This document shows, piece by piece, positions 40,764 to 49,905 of a stretch of DNA of 64,000 nucleotides. Every line of letters begins with the position of its first letter. Within the stretch, counting starts at the first letter, position 1. The translations under genes were made by a program, and so were the position numbers. Under the pieces are notes generated by a model. That model saw only the letters and a list, made by a program, of their open reading frames with translations. It was not told the origin of the DNA and did not search any database. Source of the DNA: an uncultured Ruminococcus sp. (GTDB lineage Bacteria; Bacillota; Clostridia; Oscillospirales; Ruminococcaceae); assembly GCA_900539835.1 (NCBI GenBank), contig UQDR01000008.1:7740-71739 (forward strand), read 5' to 3'.

Positions 40764-41063
40764 TTGAACAGTGAACTTGTTAAACTGCTGATTGAACTTC
40801 TAATCGGCTGTGCTGTGATTATGACTGTAATCGCTTTGATATGTATTTTCACTCCAAAGCTTGCAGCTCTGATTTTAAAAAGACACCCTCGTCTCGGCGA
40901 AAGTCCCGAAAGGGTGGAGGAAAGCAACGCAGGCGATGTTCCTTCAGTCAGAGGACCTTACGACGCCCAAGAAGAAAAGTATGACTTGAATTATAAAATT
41001 TATCACAAAGATATATATGGAGTTGATTTTAAACATGGCAAAGAAAAACGAAAAAATGGTTGA
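40764..41063 (+). CDS. Small membrane protein upstream of proS, unknown function
   Basis: About 99 residues from TTG 40764, which has GGAGG seven bases upstream; the GTG 18 bases earlier would contain that site. One N-terminal span (LLIELLIGCAVIMTVIALICIF), then a basic stretch and a polar tail rich in charged residues. I recognise no family. It overlaps proS by 29 bases, so translation is coupled to ProRS, but a functional link is not evident. Confidence 0.6.
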   Translation: MNSELVKLLIELLIGCAVIMTVIALICIFTPKLAALILKRHPRLGESPERVEESNAGDVPSVRGPYDAQEEKYDLNYKIYHKDIYGVDFKHGKEKRKNG

Positions 41064-42480
41064 CGCAATTACTTCAATGGATGAAGATTTTGCAAAATGG
41101 TATACTGATATATGCAAAAAAGCTGCGCTTATTGAATACACAAGTGTTAAGGGCTGTATGGTAATCCGTCCTTACGGATATGCTATCTGGGAAAATATTC
41201 AGAAAATACTTGACGGAATGTTCAAGGATCTGGGTCATGAAAATGTTTGTATGCCTATGTTTATCCCTGAAAGCCTTTTGCAGAAGGAAAAGGATCACGT
41301 TGAAGGATTTGCTCCTGAGGTTGCTTGGGTAACTCACGGGGGAAGTGAGAAGCTTGAAGACAGACTTTGCGTTCGTCCAACCTCTGAAACACTTTTCTGC
41401 GAGCATTATGCAAATATTATTCACTCTTATCGTGATCTTCCTAAGCTTTATAATCAGTGGGTTTCTGTTGTAAGATGGGAAAAGACAACACGTCCTTTCC
41501 TTCGTTCAAGAGAATTTCTATGGCAAGAAGGGCACACGATTCATGCAACTGCTGACGAGGCAATAGAAGAAACTGAAAGAATGCTTAATTGCTATGCAGA
41601 CTTCTGTGAAAAATCACTTGCTATGCCTGTTGTAAAAGGCAGAAAAACTGACAGCGATAAGTTTGCAGGAGCTGAAGCAACCTATGCTATTGAAGCCCTT
41701 ATGCATGACGGAAAGGCATTGCAGGCAGGTACATCTCATTACTTTGGCGATGGCTTTGCAAAAGCATTCAACATTCAATTTACAAATAAGGAAAACAAGC
41801 TTGAATATCCATATCAGACTTCATGGGGAGTTACAACACGTCTTATCGGTGCGATCATCATGACACACGGCGATGACAACGGTTTGGCTCTTCCTCCTGC
41901 TGTTGCACCAATCCAAGCTGTTATTGTTCCTATCGCACAGCATAAGGAGGGTGTGCTTGAAAAGGCTGAAGAGTTATACAATTCACTTAAAGCACAAGGC
42001 ATTCGTGTAAAGCTTGACGATTCAAACAACTCTCCGGGATGGAAATTTGCTGAATATGAAATGAAAGGCGTTCCTGTAAGAATCGAAATTGGACCAAAGG
42101 ATATTGAAAATAATCAGTGTGTTATTGTCACACGTCATAACAGAGAAAAGACTTTTATATCTCTTGACAATCTCACAGAAGCAATACCTTCCAAGCTTCA
42201 GGAGGTACATGACGGACTTTATGAAAAAGCCCTTGAAAACCGCAAGAACAAAACACATCAATGCAAAACAATGGAAGAAATCATATCTGCCCTTGAAGAA
42301 AAGGGTGATGGATTTATCGAAGCTATGTGGTGTGGTGACGAAGCCTGTGAAGACGAAGTTAAAGAGAAAACAGGCGTTGGTTCACGCTGCATTCCATTTG
42401 AACAGCATGAAATTTCCGATAAGTGCGTATGCTGCGGAAAGCCTGCAAAAAAAATGGTTCTTTGGGGAAAAGCATATTAA
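41035..42480 (+). CDS. proS: Prolyl-tRNA synthetase, archaeal/eukaryote-type (short form)
   Basis: About 481 residues from ATG 41035. Class II core: motif 2 region VVRWEKTTRPFLRSREFLWQ, motif 3 GLALPPAVAPIQAVIVPIAQ, then the anticodon domain and a C-terminal zinc-type domain (CGDEACEDEVKEKTG, KCVCCGKPAKKMVLWGKAY), typical of ProRS type 3. It lacks the bacterial editing insertion (YbaK-like domain). It charges tRNA-Pro. This type is common in Clostridia. A terminator follows at once. Confidence 0.96.
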   Translation: MAKKNEKMVDAITSMDEDFAKWYTDICKKAALIEYTSVKGCMVIRPYGYAIWENIQKILDGMFKDLGHENVCMPMFIPESLLQKEKDHVEGFAPEVAWVTHGGSEKLEDRLCVRPTSETLFCEHYANIIHSYRDLPKLYNQWVSVVRWEKTTRPFLRSREFLWQEGHTIHATADEAIEETERMLNCYADFCEKSLAMPVVKGRKTDSDKFAGAEATYAIEALMHDGKALQAGTSHYFGDGFAKAFNIQFTNKENKLEYPYQTSWGVTTRLIGAIIMTHGDDNGLALPPAVAPIQAVIVPIAQHKEGVLEKAEELYNSLKAQGIRVKLDDSNNSPGWKFAEYEMKGVPVRIEIGPKDIENNQCVIVTRHNREKTFISLDNLTEAIPSKLQEVHDGLYEKALENRKNKTHQCKTMEEIISALEEKGDGFIEAMWCGDEACEDEVKEKTGVGSRCIPFEQHEISDKCVCCGKPAKKMVLWGKAY

Positions 42481-42489
42481 TGATAACAA

Positions 42490-42518
42490 AAAATCCTGCA
42501 CATTTAGTGCAGGATTTT
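42490..42518. terminator. Bidirectional terminator between proS and the ROK regulator
   Basis: 12-bp stem AAAATCCTGCAC/GTGCAGGATTTT with a 5-base loop and T runs on both strands, between convergent genes. Confidence 0.85.
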
Positions 42519-42528
42519 TTATTATTGC

Positions 42529-43770
42529 TTAATTATCTACAAATCCGCCTTTTTCAAAGAACAACTCACGCACAGCCAAAGCACAGCCTGAAAGGAACCT
42601 ATGCTTATTTTCAACCATAGAAAATTCAAGCTTTTCTGAAACTTCTTTACCTGCTATATTTTTAACTGATTCCTTTAACATCTGAAATGCAAAACCAGAA
42701 TCAAAGTAAAAAAGATGGAGTACGATTTTCTGAGGATCGGTAATAAAATATAAGTTATTAATCAACATTGCCATCAGATTGGTTGCTCTGTCAAGTATAT
42801 TAACAATTTCCTTATCTCCATTTTGATAAGAGGAAATGATGATTTCACCCTTAATTTTCTTTTTATCTCCGCCAGTCTGTTGATAAAGATAAGGTGTTCT
42901 GTCTTTTGAATATACTCTTTCAATTCTTTTTAATACAGCAATTGATGTAATTTCATTGCCAACACATCCCCTGCGGCCGCAAATCGGACAAATATCAGGA
43001 GAATTCGGATCAACTATAATTTTATCAACAAAATTGGTACGGTTGTAATATGAAATAATAGGATTCTTTTTGTGAGTTGCTATAAAATTGATTTCTCTTC
43101 CATACTGCAAGAAAATAATGCTGTCAAAGTTCGGATTTTTTTTCTTCAGAAAATCAATATTAGCCATCGCCGTTCCCTTGACAGAATTACCGAATACAAC
43201 CGGCAAATCAGTAAACGAAGCTACAAACTCCCTTGCTTTTGAATAATCAGGAACACCGTTAATCATAGCTATATGAAACATTTCATAAACGCTTGGATAA
43301 ATACCAAATCCGATACCGAGAATCTGTCTTTTTTCAAGACAATTATCATTAAGAATTTCACGAATAGATTTGTCAATAAAATCAACAACCGACTGCTTCT
43401 CATCAGGTTCAACATTTACAAAGCGGTTGCGTTTATCAAGCACCTCACCCGAAAGAGTAGTAAGCCCTACACTGATTACATTTTCTTCAATAGTAACACC
43501 CAGAGAAAATTTATAATGATAATTTATATCAATGAGTATTTTCTTTCTGCCTCTTGGAGCCTTATCAGAAACATGTTTATATTCACCTATTTCCATGATA
43601 ATCCCCTGTTCAATCATTTCATTTGTAATGATCGTAACAGCAGCCCTCGTCAGTTCAAGAGTAGTAGCAATATCTATTCTTGAAGTCGGTCCCCTTTGTT
43701 TCAGTATTTTTAAAACCTGCATTCGGTTTCGTCTTTTCAGATCAAGTTTGCTGATCCCGTGCTGTTCCAT
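42529..43770 (-). CDS. ROK-family transcriptional regulator (NagC/XylR-like)
   Basis: 413 residues. The N-terminal winged helix (1-80: RMQVLKILKQRGPTSRIDIA TTLELTRAAVTIITNEMIEQ) precedes a ROK domain (~85-380) with the zinc-type motif CPICGRRGCVG. The position of the sugar-kinase ENDAN motif reads GNSVKGTAMAN, so the catalytic Asp is lost and it is a regulator, not a kinase. Its effector is probably a sugar, but no sugar gene is adjacent; the ABC importer 17 kb away is a speculative target. GGAGG precedes the ATG. Confidence 0.88.
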   Translation of the reverse strand: MEQHGISKLDLKRRNRMQVLKILKQRGPTSRIDIATTLELTRAAVTIITNEMIEQGIIMEIGEYKHVSDKAPRGRKKILIDINYHYKFSLGVTIEENVISVGLTTLSGEVLDKRNRFVNVEPDEKQSVVDFIDKSIREILNDNCLEKRQILGIGFGIYPSVYEMFHIAMINGVPDYSKAREFVASFTDLPVVFGNSVKGTAMANIDFLKKKNPNFDSIIFLQYGREINFIATHKKNPIISYYNRTNFVDKIIVDPNSPDICPICGRRGCVGNEITSIAVLKRIERVYSKDRTPYLYQQTGGDKKKIKGEIIISSYQNGDKEIVNILDRATNLMAMLINNLYFITDPQKIVLHLFYFDSGFAFQMLKESVKNIAGKEVSEKLEFSMVENKHRFLSGCALAVRELFFEKGGFVDN

Positions 43771-43827
43771 TTATATTATCCTCCGATTAATCTCCAAAGC
43801 ATCTATAATACTCACTGAATATATAAA

Positions 43828-43849
43828 GGGGACTAAAGTTAAAGTCCCC
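43828..43849 (-). terminator. Possible attenuator in the ROK leader
   Basis: GGGGACT/AGTCCCC stem with an eight-base loop and a short TTTATAT run on the minus strand, 58 bases upstream of the ROK start. It could instead end a transcript arriving from upstream. Confidence 0.45.
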
Positions 43850-43956
43850 CCCTTGCTTATTCAGTAATTCGTCTTTTGTAAATTATATCAGATCATAATG
43901 AATAAAATATTAAATTTATTCGCAAATAAAACGCTTCATTGTTTTTTTACAGTTAG

Positions 43957-44208
43957 TTAAAGAATCTCATCTTCATCAATATCATCTTCAATTTCTTCTC
44001 CGTTAAGAATAGCTCTGAGAGTTTCAACTTCTTCCTCAGTAAGTGTAATTCCCTTGCCCATTCTTGTGTGATCCGGATTCCATTCTCTCAAATCATATTT
44101 AGGCTCTCTTTCATTCCAGCTAACCATGTTTAACTCTTTTGTCCAGCCTCTGGCGTTTTCAGAAAGAACTCCTAAAGTCTTTGTTATTTCAAATTTTAAT
44201 TCAGCCAT
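43957..44208 (-). CDS. YdbC/PC4-family ssDNA-binding-like protein
   Basis: 83 residues from ATG 44208 (MAELKFEITKTLGVLSENAR), behind GGAGG; a longer frame would run into the leader. GWTKELNMVSWNEREPKYDL and GKGITLTEEEVETLRAIL match the YdbC branch of the PC4 coactivator fold, which binds single-stranded nucleic acid. The last ~15 residues are acidic. It lies 50 bases after the flippase gene. Role in the cell unknown. Confidence 0.8.
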   Translation of the reverse strand: MAELKFEITKTLGVLSENARGWTKELNMVSWNEREPKYDLREWNPDHTRMGKGITLTEEEVETLRAILNGEEIEDDIDEDEIL

Positions 44209-44258
44209 AATAAAACCTCCATATAAATTTTTATAAAAACAGCAAGTCACTGTTTATA

Positions 44259-46133
44259 TTATTTTCTGTAAAGCATTCTTTCCACCAAAGTCCATACACT
44301 TCTTCGGAAAACAAAAATCAAAACAAGCATTTCTATCATAAGACAAAATACTGACCAGTATATTCCGCCAAGCAAATATATGATTATGTCTGCAATCAAT
44401 ATTTCAATAATCAAATCACGTTTTTTACGATACAAACCAAGCGGTATCAGCCAGCAAGCCGCCAGCATAATCATACCTGTGCCAAAGTTACCGTAAATCA
44501 TATCTGCAATTACTATACCTATGACAGAAATATATACAAGCTTTTTTTGCTCTTTAAATATTCCCATAACAAGCATAGGCATAAATATAGCAAAAAGTAT
44601 GATTCCTTTAGTAATATAGCACATTAGTATAAACACCAGCGCCGCGGCAGCCAAAAGAATAAGCCTTTTTGTTCCGATTTTTTCCGCAATATTCAATATT
44701 CTTGCCGGAATCATCTTTTTAACAATACCCCAAAGGCTTCCGAAATTCATAATAGTTATTACAATAAACAAGGCTGGCAGCAAAACAAATGACATCGTCT
44801 TGCTTTTCACAAATGGCTGGGTAATATTTATAATAACCATTGCGGCAAGAATAATATTGTTAATCACTATTTTCTTGACCTTCAAATCAAAAGGTACAAG
44901 CTTTCTTGAATCGTAACCTCTTATAATAAATACAGCAAGATAACTTGCTACAGTGGAGATAGGCGGTCCGTATAATCCTATTCTCGGAATAAGTATAATA
45001 TTCAGACCAACATTTATTATTCCTGAAAATAAGCTGGTGATCATTGAACGCTTAGTTTCTTTAGAGGCAAGATAAATCGAACCTAAAAACGTTGTGAAAC
45101 AGGAAAAAATAGATGAATAAATCAAAATCGGAGAATATTTTACCGATTCCTGAAAAGATTCACCAAGCCATACAGCAGTCAGAGGCTGAACAATCATAAG
45201 ACATCCCGCCGCCAGAATATATAGCAAGCACTGATTCAAATTAAATACATTAGTATAAAACTTATCTCTGTCCTCTGAATCATTCTCTAATATAGCAGAC
45301 ATATTCCAAGCCTGTCCAAACATTAGATAGACTGTTGCCACCAAGTTAGGTATCTTGTATGATGCTGACAAAATACCGTTAGCTTCACTGCCCAGATAAT
45401 GTGTTGTCATAAACGAGTCAGAGCTGTTTGTGATAAGCCATAAAATTTGTGCAGGAATAAGCGGTATGGAATATTGAAGCATTGTGTGCAAAAGCTCTCG
45501 GTCAAAACGCCTGAAATCAAGATATCTCCACAGCTTCGCCGTAAATGTAAGAAATACGACTGATATCAAATCTGATACAATAATAGAAAGCAAATATCCC
45601 GTATTTCCCATTTTGAAGCCTATCATAAACAGGAGAGTACCCGCAAGTGTGAAAAACGTCGTAAGTATTCCGTTTATGGCGAAAAGCTTCACCCGTTCCA
45701 AAGCTCTGACAAATGTAGAATAAACGAGCTTAAGACTTGACGAGAAAATATAAACATAAAGAAGAAGTGAATATCCGCTCAGATATTTGTCCGCCACTCC
45801 GGATATGGCCACAATAGGCAGAATAATACCTAAAACCGCCAAGCCTGCGAAACAAATAATATTGCCTAATGTAAATACCCTTATTTTATTATAAGCCTTG
45901 TCAAGACCGAATCTGATAATAGCTTCACTGACTGTCAGGGTTACAAGCGGCTGAAGCCAGTTTGCAATCTGGGTTATAACATCGTTAATCCCCATTTCTT
46001 CCGGCGAAAGATATGTTGTATATACCTTTACCAGAAGCAGTACCAAAACCTTTGAGCTGAAAGATCCTATAGCAAAAATTATTGTATTTGAAAACAGCTT
46101 TTTATAACTGCTTTGGTTTACTTTTTCCGACAT
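44259..46133 (-). CDS. Polysaccharide/oligosaccharide flippase (MOP superfamily, Wzx-like)
   Basis: 624 residues. The first ~480 hold 14 spans in the MOP layout, starting SYKKLFSNTIIFAIGSFSSK and VYTTYLSPEEMGINDVITQI with an Arg/Asp pair in the first helices, as in Wzx and MviN-like flippases. About five extra C-terminal spans (~490-620) make it longer than usual. It should flip lipid-linked glycans across the membrane. No glycosyltransferase is adjacent. Confidence 0.85.
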   Translation of the reverse strand: MSEKVNQSSYKKLFSNTIIFAIGSFSSKVLVLLLVKVYTTYLSPEEMGINDVITQIANWLQPLVTLTVSEAIIRFGLDKAYNKIRVFTLGNIICFAGLAVLGIILPIVAISGVADKYLSGYSLLLYVYIFSSSLKLVYSTFVRALERVKLFAINGILTTFFTLAGTLLFMIGFKMGNTGYLLSIIVSDLISVVFLTFTAKLWRYLDFRRFDRELLHTMLQYSIPLIPAQILWLITNSSDSFMTTHYLGSEANGILSASYKIPNLVATVYLMFGQAWNMSAILENDSEDRDKFYTNVFNLNQCLLYILAAGCLMIVQPLTAVWLGESFQESVKYSPILIYSSIFSCFTTFLGSIYLASKETKRSMITSLFSGIINVGLNIILIPRIGLYGPPISTVASYLAVFIIRGYDSRKLVPFDLKVKKIVINNIILAAMVIINITQPFVKSKTMSFVLLPALFIVITIMNFGSLWGIVKKMIPARILNIAEKIGTKRLILLAAAALVFILMCYITKGIILFAIFMPMLVMGIFKEQKKLVYISVIGIVIADMIYGNFGTGMIMLAACWLIPLGLYRKKRDLIIEILIADIIIYLLGGIYWSVFCLMIEMLVLIFVFRRSVWTLVERMLYRK

Positions 46134-46338
46134 AATTAATCTTAATCCTTTATATTACGATAATTGATAATTTCAATGATAATTATATCATATTTTTTCC
46201 CTGTTTGCAAACACTTTATTTACAAACCTTAGAAATCAGGAAAATTCTAAAAATATCATTAGTATTTCGGATAAATATTCATATTTATATTGTAGACTTA
46301 AATCTGTTATATAAAGTAATTAAAAGCGAGTGTTGTAA

Positions 46339-47259
46339 TTGGAATATGGATTTATTATAGGAGAAAGAATAGTAATAATGTTTATTATTCTTCTCATCGG
46401 CGCTTTCTGTTATATGAAAGGCCTTATTACAAAAGAAGGAACGAAACAGCTTTCGGTCGTTGAACTTAACCTTGTCAACCCCATATTGATTTTTATGTCT
46501 TATCAGAAAGATTATGAAAGTGAGATGGCTCATAACCTGCTTTGGGCATTTATATTATCAGCAGTTTCTTATGCCGTAGCCATTGTATTAAGCTATTTGC
46601 TTGTAAGCAAAAAGCAAAAATCATTTTCCATTGAAAGATTTTCTGTTGTATATTCAAATTGCGGATTTATAGGAATACCTCTTATAAACGGCTTGTTTGG
46701 TGCAGAAGGCGTTTTATATCTCACTGCATATGTAACATTTTTTAATTTCCTTGTATGGACTCATGGACTTATGACCATGAAAGAAAAAATTGATTTTTCT
46801 TCCGCCTTAAAAGCGCTTAAAGCTCCATCGGTTATCGCTATTTTTTTAGGACTTATCTGTTATTTTACACGACTTCACCTACCGTCAATCCCGGCTCAGG
46901 CGCTTCAGTATATTTCAGATATGAACACACCTCTTGCCATGATAATTGCCGGTGCAACCACAGCTCAAACAAATATACTCGCCGTTTTCCGAAAGCCAAG
47001 AAATTATCTCATATGCTTTTACAAGCTGCTGGCGATTCCCCTAATAGCTTTCCTTGTTATCAGATTATTTAACGCTCCGTCAATAGTATGTACCACTCTA
47101 ACCGTTGCCGCTGCTTGCCCGGTTGCCACTACAGGTATTATGTTTGCAATTACTTTAGATAAGAATTCTGAAAAATGTTCGGAGTTTTTCACAATGTCAA
47201 CCCTACTTTCGGCATTGACTCTCCCCTTAATTACCATTATAGCCACAACTTTCGGTTAA
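46339..47259 (+). CDS. AEC-family (auxin efflux carrier-like) transporter
   Basis: 306 residues and ten spans. The TTG start at 46339 gives MEYGFIIGERIVIMFIILLI, keeping the complete first helix; an ATG 39 bases downstream would cut it. LNLVNPILIFMSY near residue 50 and AACPVATTGIMFA near 265 are the conserved Asn/Pro-containing crossing helices. The family moves malate, malonate or related acids; the substrate cannot be read here. It is divergent from the flippase and ends in a terminator shared with the carboxypeptidase. Confidence 0.85.
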   Translation: MEYGFIIGERIVIMFIILLIGAFCYMKGLITKEGTKQLSVVELNLVNPILIFMSYQKDYESEMAHNLLWAFILSAVSYAVAIVLSYLLVSKKQKSFSIERFSVVYSNCGFIGIPLINGLFGAEGVLYLTAYVTFFNFLVWTHGLMTMKEKIDFSSALKALKAPSVIAIFLGLICYFTRLHLPSIPAQALQYISDMNTPLAMIIAGATTAQTNILAVFRKPRNYLICFYKLLAIPLIAFLVIRLFNAPSIVCTTLTVAAACPVATTGIMFAITLDKNSEKCSEFFTMSTLLSALTLPLITIIATTFG

Positions 47260-47260
47260 T

Positions 47261-47288
47261 AAAAAATCACCCCTCGGGGTGATTTTTT
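47261..47288. terminator. Bidirectional terminator between the AEC and D,D-carboxypeptidase genes
   Basis: 13-bp stem AAAAAATCACCCC/GGGGTGATTTTTT with a 2-base loop, between convergent genes. Confidence 0.85.
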
Positions 47289-47291
47289 ATT

Positions 47292-48377
47292 TTATGCAGC
47301 TTCCGATGAGCTATCTTCTTTTATATCTTCTTCACGAGGAACATATTTTTCATAAACTGAAATTGTGTCTTCAATAGCAGCAAATTCGCCGTCTGACTTA
47401 GCTGTTACACAAATATATTCCTTGCCGTCATATTCAAGCTTGGTGGCAAGTGTATACTTCGCTTCATCTGTAAATCCGGTCTTTCCGCCAACGATGTCAC
47501 CGCCGCCTTCAACAAAATATCCGTCAAGCCTCATTGAAAGTATACTTGTAAGCTCAATGCCGTCCTTGTGCTGTGAAGTCTTAGAAGTCGTGTATGTATT
47601 CGCAGTAAGCACCTTATTGCAAAGTTCATTTTCCATAGCGTATTTCAAAAGCAAAGCTATATCTTCACAGGTAGAGTAATGATTCTTACTGTGTAATCCA
47701 TTTGCATTTTCAAAATGAGTATTCTTAAGACCAAGCTCTTCTGCCTTTTCATTCATCATCTCAACAAACTTCTCTTCAGAGCCTGCAACTGCGTTAGCCA
47801 GCCCGGTCGTTCCGTCTGCACCGCTTACAAGAATCGATGCATACATCAAATCTTCAATACTAACCTTTTCCCCTGCGTCAAAGCCTGCTCTTGAAGCATC
47901 CATCTCCACTAAAGGATCAATATCATCAGCAGTAAACTTATATGTATCTTTTACATCCTCTAAATTTTCAGCAGCAACAACAAGAGTCATGATTTTTGTA
48001 AGTGAAGCAGGATATATTTTCTTTTTATAATTCTTTCCGGCAATAACACTGTTGTTGTCCGAATCAATTAAAACAGCATAATCTGCCGTAAATCCTTTGT
48101 CTGCAATGTCTTTATAATCAGCAGCCTCTTCGGGATAATTAAGCAATGCCTCAGCTATAGAATCAGCCTGTGAATCTGAATTCACATCGCTTGAATCTGT
48201 TTCTGATTCAGATAATGACGAACTGTCTGCCACTGATTCAGCAACAGCAGGAACATTTTTATTCTCATTGATCCTGCTCTTATCCATTAGAAATAAAACC
48301 GCTGTACCAACCGCAATAATAATTATTCCTACCAATACAGCAATAACTGCTACCCCTCCGCCGCTTCTTTTAGACAT
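47292..48377 (-). CDS. D-alanyl-D-alanine carboxypeptidase, S11 family
   Basis: 361 residues from ATG 48377 (seven bases after GGAG). One N-terminal span (GVAVIAVLVGIIIIAVGTAV), a Ser/Asp-rich linker (~35-75), then the penicillin-binding domain with SLTKIMT (S-x-x-K), ILVSGADGTTG at the S-x-N position and GGKTGFT (KTG). The Asn of S-x-N is replaced by Ala. There is no C-terminal amphipathic anchor; the N-terminal span anchors it. It trims the terminal D-Ala of peptidoglycan stems. It overlaps the CBS gene by eight bases. Confidence 0.9.
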   Translation of the reverse strand: MSKRSGGGVAVIAVLVGIIIIAVGTAVLFLMDKSRINENKNVPAVAESVADSSSLSESETDSSDVNSDSQADSIAEALLNYPEEAADYKDIADKGFTADYAVLIDSDNNSVIAGKNYKKKIYPASLTKIMTLVVAAENLEDVKDTYKFTADDIDPLVEMDASRAGFDAGEKVSIEDLMYASILVSGADGTTGLANAVAGSEEKFVEMMNEKAEELGLKNTHFENANGLHSKNHYSTCEDIALLLKYAMENELCNKVLTANTYTTSKTSQHKDGIELTSILSMRLDGYFVEGGGDIVGGKTGFTDEAKYTLATKLEYDGKEYICVTAKSDGEFAAIEDTISVYEKYVPREEDIKEDSSSEAA

Positions 48378-48843
48378 ATTCATTCTCCTCTTCTTTTATT
48401 TCCTTAAACTCATTGCCCTTGTCGCCGAATTCAGGCAAATTGCTCTTTATTGTATTGTGACAGTATCTTAAAATATCCTGTCTCGTTATAATACCAATGA
48501 ACATATTTCTGTCATCTATAACAGGAACAAAGTTCTGGTTCATCAAAAGCAGAATCAAATCTTCAATGGTCGAATATATGTAAACCGGATTATTTTTTAC
48601 ACGCCTTGGTATATTGCTTATAGAGTATTTCTCCAGCTCCTTAATATCCATAATGTCATTATCAAGCATAAACCAAAGAATATCCCCCTCCGCAAGAGTC
48701 TTTACATATCCTCCGTCTCTGCCTATAACAGGAACCGCAGTAAACCCGTGATTCCTCATCTTTTCAATAGCCTGTCTTACGGTGTAATCTTCATAAACAA
48801 AGTCAATTACAGCTTTCGGTTTTAAAAATTTCAGTATATTCAT
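48370..48843 (-). CDS. CBS-pair protein
   Basis: 157 residues with two CBS domains (~13-70 and ~85-140): DFVYEDYTVRQAIEKMRNHG, VPVIGRDGGYVKTLAEGD, then FVPVIDDRNMFIGIITRQD. Stand-alone CBS pairs bind adenine nucleotides, and some c-di-AMP. It is coupled to the carboxypeptidase gene by an eight-base overlap. Its partner is unknown. Confidence 0.88.
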   Translation of the reverse strand: MNILKFLKPKAVIDFVYEDYTVRQAIEKMRNHGFTAVPVIGRDGGYVKTLAEGDILWFMLDNDIMDIKELEKYSISNIPRRVKNNPVYIYSTIEDLILLLMNQNFVPVIDDRNMFIGIITRQDILRYCHNTIKSNLPEFGDKGNEFKEIKEEENEYV

Positions 48844-48888
48844 TTATATGCAGCCCTCGGTAAAAATCAAATAATTGTCGTGTTTGTT

Positions 48889-49749
48889 TTAAATGCTGTA
48901 AATTAAATTCAAAAAAGTACTAAAGTCTATTTTCTTAAAATCTTCTTCGCTTATATCCATTTTATCGAGATAATCTGTAGTTATCCCCTTTTGACTGCAA
49001 ACATCTCTGCAAAAATCAAAACGTTCATCTTCCGTCATGCTTCCGAAATCATGCATTTGATCAAGAAAATCAAGGCTGAATACCGACTGGTCCACTTCAA
49101 ATGACATGAAATCTACATTTCGTGTTTCGGTCATATCGTCCTGACCTTCAATAGTATATTTTAAAGTATATTTCTTTAAATCTCCGCTTTTCTCATCAAA
49201 ATAAAAGGTTATGTTTGTTATATATGTGTCTCCTGTATAAGTATATTGCTCTGTGACTATGCCATCAGCTGTATCCTCTTCTCTATCTTCCGCCATAGGA
49301 AGATTGCGGCTGATAACCTCATCTATAATGCTTTGAGGAGATACAGATTCTGTCTGCTGATACATACCTGCCGAATTATCAAAATTATAAGTCTTACCGT
49401 CAACAGAAATCACACCATAGCTTCCGGCGCTTTCTTCCTGAAGCTGATAAACATTATCACCGCTAACCATACGCATAAGCTTTATTTCTTCGTCAAATGC
49501 ACTGTTAGTTACAGTACATTTCATAGTATAACTGCCTTGTTTAAGCTTTTCCGAAAGCTTCGTCAGATATTCTCCTGCATGAGTTTTCTCATTAAGTGAA
49601 GAACCTTCCGAATCAACAGCACTTATAGCACCAGAGATTCCGGAATCGACTGATTGGTTGTTTGAAGAGCTATCTTCTTTTGCACAGGCTGAACAAACAA
49701 GCAAAATAGCCGCCAAGGATGTGCAAAAAATTTTGTTAAAGTTACGCAT
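48889..49749 (-). CDS. Putative lipoprotein, LolA-like beta fold
   Basis: 286 residues. A signal peptide ends in a lipobox at LVCSAC, so lipidation is at Cys23. After a Ser-rich linker come beta-rich segments (LKQGSYTMKCTVTNSAFDEE, TEQYTYTGDTYITNITFYF), like the LolA/LppX type, and a C-terminal helical stretch. It resembles the lipoprotein at 32661-33323 in layout and in the EYT-x-FYFD-like strand, but I could not align them fully. Function unknown. It is behind a good promoter. Confidence 0.7.
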   Translation of the reverse strand: MRNFNKIFCTSLAAILLVCSACAKEDSSSNNQSVDSGISGAISAVDSEGSSLNEKTHAGEYLTKLSEKLKQGSYTMKCTVTNSAFDEEIKLMRMVSGDNVYQLQEESAGSYGVISVDGKTYNFDNSAGMYQQTESVSPQSIIDEVISRNLPMAEDREEDTADGIVTEQYTYTGDTYITNITFYFDEKSGDLKKYTLKYTIEGQDDMTETRNVDFMSFEVDQSVFSLDFLDQMHDFGSMTEDERFDFCRDVCSQKGITTDYLDKMDISEEDFKKIDFSTFLNLIYSI

Positions 49750-49785
49750 TTCCTTATCCTTTCAACACTCATATTAATAACAAAT

Positions 49786-49814
49786 ATTATACACCCGTTC
49801 CAATAATAAGTCAA
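49786..49814 (-). promoter_or_regulatory. Promoter of the 48889 lipoprotein gene
   Basis: TTGACT, 17 bases, TATAAT on the minus strand, 37 bases before the ATG. Confidence 0.65.
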
Positions 49815-49853
49815 GAATAAACGGTGTCAATAAAAGTTCTATACTACTCTAAA

Positions 49854-49890
49854 AAAGTGGTTTCGGTAACCTTTTGCCGAAGCCACTTTT
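49854..49890 (-). terminator. Terminator of the flavin reductase-rubredoxin gene
   Basis: 13-bp stem AAAGTGG-TTCGG/CCGAA-CCACTTT with one G-T pair, followed by T6 on the minus strand. Confidence 0.8.
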
Positions 49891-49905
49891 GGTTTTCAAT
49901 CTGAT

